64,000 nt of DNA from Lewinella sp. W8 (GTDB lineage: Bacteria > Bacteroidota > Bacteroidia > Chitinophagales > Saprospiraceae), in the NCBI RefSeq assembly GCF_004375085.3, contig NZ_SNAQ03000004.1, forward strand, positions 124,001 through 188,000. The letters run 5' to 3'. This document shows, one piece after another, positions 61,999-64,000 of this stretch; position 1 is the stretch's first letter, and each line of letters opens with the position of its first letter. The translations under genes were made by a program, and so were the position numbers. Below the pieces are notes generated by a model. It worked only from the letters and a program-made list of their open reading frames with translations, searched no databases and was not told the DNA's origin.

Positions 61999-63528
61999 TT
62001 ACTGTTTGACCACCTTGTGCGTCACCGTGCGATGCTGGTCCGTTAGGGCGACGTAGTAAAGGCCAGCAGGGTAAGTGGACAAATCAAAGGATTGATGGCC
62101 CGTCAGAAGGTCTTTTCGTAAGACCTGCCCCCGCCCATTGTGGAGCGTAAGGGTCACCGGGTGCAGAAATGCCGGAGTAGCTCGAATCAGCAGCTGGTCC
62201 CGCACCGGATTCGGAAATAGGGAAATCTCGTGGTTGGGAAAAATCGCGCTCACTGCATTGGGGCGGGTGATGCCACAGTCGGCATCATCGCCAACGCAGT
62301 AGTTGGCTACGTAAGCCCGGATAATCGGACTTTCACAATCTGCGTCAAGGTTTACAACCCCGGCAAAGCGGCCCCTCAACCTTCCGATACCGGATACCAT
62401 TACATCTCGGTTGATCACCTGGTATTTTCTCAAAGCACCACCATATTCCACCCAACGAACCAGGTCAATTCCACCGGTATTACACCGTGAATCGAACGGC
62501 AATGAATCTCCTGCTGCCAGGGTAAAGTCATAAAGGAGAATCTCACCGGGATAAGCCGTCGCGAAATCCGGATCAATCAGTCGGGCATACACCCGTTGCC
62601 TCAGCGTATCGTCCCGTAGTAAAGCCCATAACTTCGTCGGTCCGGAAGTGGAATAGGGCGGCACATCATTTGGGTACGGATAATCTGGATTGACCGGTAA
62701 ATATTGGCGGCGGAATAACTTTTTGTACATATTTCCTTCCACCATAGTATCTCCCCGGATGCTCATAATCCGATGTCCCGTCAATAGGCCCTCCGGTTGA
62801 TTATCCCAGACTACCCAATTCGCATTCTCCACGGCCAGGGGCTGATAGGGTGTTGCTTCGGGTATCACCACGTTAATGTTACAGTCCGATAATTCTCCCA
62901 CGCAGTAATCGAGCACCAAAGTGACACCATCTTGGGTACGATAACGAAGCCCCCCGGATTGTGGACCATAGTTCAATGACCCAACACCCTCAATGTATTC
63001 ACGGTCTCCCTCAATAACCCTGCGGATTTGTCCCCAACGCTCTTCTTCGGTAATGGAGTAAATCTCAATCGGAGACGCTTCCGGCTTGAAGAATGCCCCC
63101 TGCATAATATCTCCCTCCACCAAAGAATAATCATGTAGCAGGGTGTCCGAGGAAAACGTGTCGGCCAGGGTCCAATATCTGCCCAACACCCTTTTTCCTG
63201 CCACATCGTCCCACAGCAACGCTACCAGTTTTCTTTCCTGCGCGACGTAATAGGGCGGTGCGGGAGAATCCGTATCGAAGATATTCCACCAGTCGTGGTA
63301 CATCCGGTAACGGTAGAGTTTTTTGTAGGTATAATTACCGACTACCGTATCTCCCTCCAGGCGTTGGACGAAACCGTAGTTTTCGGAACCGCTGGCCCGG
63401 GTGTTGATTTGCACCCAATTAGCCCCCTCCAGAGCCGTCGGTGCGTACGCTATTTGTCCCTTAGCCGGGATGGTCAGGCACCCCAACAACAATGTGGAGT
63501 AGAGAATTTTGAATAAACGGGTAAGCAT
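61999..63528 (-). CDS. secreted protein with duplicated module and T9SS type A sorting domain
   Basis: A 509-residue protein: signal peptide ending LTIPAKGQIAYAP, two homologous halves, then a T9SS type A domain (ISLFPNPVRDQLLIRATP ... YPAGLYYVALTDQH). Each half starts LEGANWVQI or VENANWVVW, contains GDTVVGNYTYKKLYR or GDTMVEGNMYKKLFR, then KLVALLWDD or KLWALLRDD, and ends DYCVGELSDCNI or NYCVGDDADCGI. No enzyme motif is seen. The repeat unit of about 200 residues is unfamiliar to me, and its role is unknown. It should be exported to the cell surface or medium. Confidence 0.9.
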   Translation of the reverse strand: MLTRLFKILYSTLLLGCLTIPAKGQIAYAPTALEGANWVQINTRASGSENYGFVQRLEGDTVVGNYTYKKLYRYRMYHDWWNIFDTDSPAPPYYVAQERKLVALLWDDVAGKRVLGRYWTLADTFSSDTLLHDYSLVEGDIMQGAFFKPEASPIEIYSITEEERWGQIRRVIEGDREYIEGVGSLNYGPQSGGLRYRTQDGVTLVLDYCVGELSDCNINVVIPEATPYQPLAVENANWVVWDNQPEGLLTGHRIMSIRGDTMVEGNMYKKLFRRQYLPVNPDYPYPNDVPPYSTSGPTKLWALLRDDTLRQRVYARLIDPDFATAYPGEILLYDFTLAAGDSLPFDSRCNTGGIDLVRWVEYGGALRKYQVINRDVMVSGIGRLRGRFAGVVNLDADCESPIIRAYVANYCVGDDADCGITRPNAVSAIFPNHEISLFPNPVRDQLLIRATPAFLHPVTLTLHNGRGQVLRKDLLTGHQSFDLSTYPAGLYYVALTDQHRTVTHKVVKQ

Positions 63529-63835
63529 AGGAAGCGGGTGTTTCTACTGTCCCCGTAAGATAAAGGCTCCCAAAGGTTCTTTTTGTCCGGTTTCAAACAT
63601 CCCGCTGATTAGGGGGGGAGGAAGGCAATCAGGCATCAATAATCAAACTCCGACAACCGCCTTTTGAAGATTGCAAGGGCAGTGCTAAAAAATTGAGGAC
63701 AAAAGTTGGTCGCCCTCCCCTTAGTTGCCAGGACAAGCATTTGTCTGAATTCAGGCATCCCCGCCAAAAATTCTGAGAATGCCCCTAATTTTAGAGACCC
63801 TCCCTATTTGTTACACCTCCTAGCGTACACCACCG
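63529..63835. other. 307-bp intergenic region between divergent genes
   Basis: No gene is supported here. It should hold the promoter of the minus-strand T9SS protein (TATCTTAC on that strand about 40 bp upstream) and of the lipoprotein at 63836. No repeat or RNA is evident. Confidence 0.5.
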
Positions 63836-64000
63836 ATGAAAACCTATACCAGTTATTTCCTTTCCCTCGCTTTTCTTCTGATCCTTTTTGCCCCCTCCTG
63901 CGCCCCCGTTTTTTCGGACCTGCAAAGCGCCCGTACCGTAGGCCAGGGCAACCACGAGCTCACCCCCAGCTACTCTTCCGTTTCCGCCTCCAATGACGGA
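63836..64000 (+). CDS. lipoprotein, partial (cut by right edge)
   Basis: The frame opens with MKTYTSYFLSLAFLLILFAP, continues SCAPVFSDLQSARTVGQGNH and runs off the window without a stop after 55 codons. The lipobox FAPSC would place the lipidated Cys at residue 22. The mature start (FSDLQSARTVGQGNHELTPS) resembles the beginning of some outer-membrane-associated lipoproteins, but too little is visible to name a family. Confidence 0.72.
   Translation, partial: MKTYTSYFLSLAFLLILFAPSCAPVFSDLQSARTVGQGNHELTPSYSSVSASNDG

Overview
The window is chromosomal DNA from a fairly GC-rich member of the Bacteroidota. A Saprospiria/Lewinella-like bacterium fits best, but that placement is inference. The evidence is: genes typical of the phylum (gldE next to mutY and ssb, a CarboxypepD_reg/DUF5686 outer-membrane protein, a Rho with a long disordered insert); three large secreted proteins ending in type IX secretion (T9SS) sorting domains; and repeated upstream motifs of the form TAnnTTTG (TATCTTTG, TACCTTTG, TAATTTTG), the -7 element of the Bacteroidota primary sigma factor. 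No rRNA, tRNA, CRISPR array, prophage or full-length insertion sequence was found. || Layout. 1-5.7 kb: a PorE-like lipoprotein cut by the left edge, a methyltransferase, an IscA-type Fe-S protein, a membrane protein, an FdhF/YdeP-type molybdopterin oxidoreductase and a small membrane protein. 5.73-6.34 kb: a 607-bp non-autonomous transposable element with terminal inverted repeats and a perfect 10-bp target duplication. 6.3-14.7 kb: a divergent GTP cyclohydrolase II-like protein, a serine beta-lactamase-fold enzyme, a 163-bp foldback repeat, an S10 peptidase, a T9SS-exported metalloprotease and an LptF/G permease. 15-19 kb: ECF sigma factor, mutY, ssb, gldE. 19-32 kb: helical-repeat secreted protein, patatin-Omp85 protein, M42 peptidase, FG-GAP propeller, mscL preceded by a heptamer repeat, GNAT-like protein, exonuclease, OmpA lipoprotein, YgjP-like peptidase, AhpD-like protein. 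32.2-33.1 kb: a 336-bp tandem array carrying paired REP-type hairpins. 33-46 kb: aroA, DUF5686 protein, metallophosphoesterase, glyA and a 1634-residue T9SS type-B protein with a cohesin-like domain and SprB-like repeats. 46-64 kb: mostly housekeeping (ligA, frr, serS, rho, ald, tsaE, purine nucleoside phosphorylase) with an amidase, a YugP-type peptidase, an MBL hydrolase, a Crp/Fnr regulator, a helix-hairpin-helix membrane protein, a T9SS cargo protein and a lipoprotein cut by the right edge. || The genes fall into two groups. One is core information and metabolism: replication/repair (ligA, mutY, ssb), translation (serS, frr, tsaE), termination (rho), one-carbon and shikimate metabolism (glyA, aroA) and purine salvage. 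The other is an envelope and secretion layer: PorE-like protein, OmpA, LptF/G, the patatin-Omp85 and DUF5686 barrels, gldE, and T9SS cargo. The most unusual material is in the short intergenic spaces: two small transposable elements, a BIME-like REP array, a dispersed palindrome/GCAGGTGC family, a repeat abutting the mscL start codon, and promoters so close to start codons that the transcripts should be almost leaderless.
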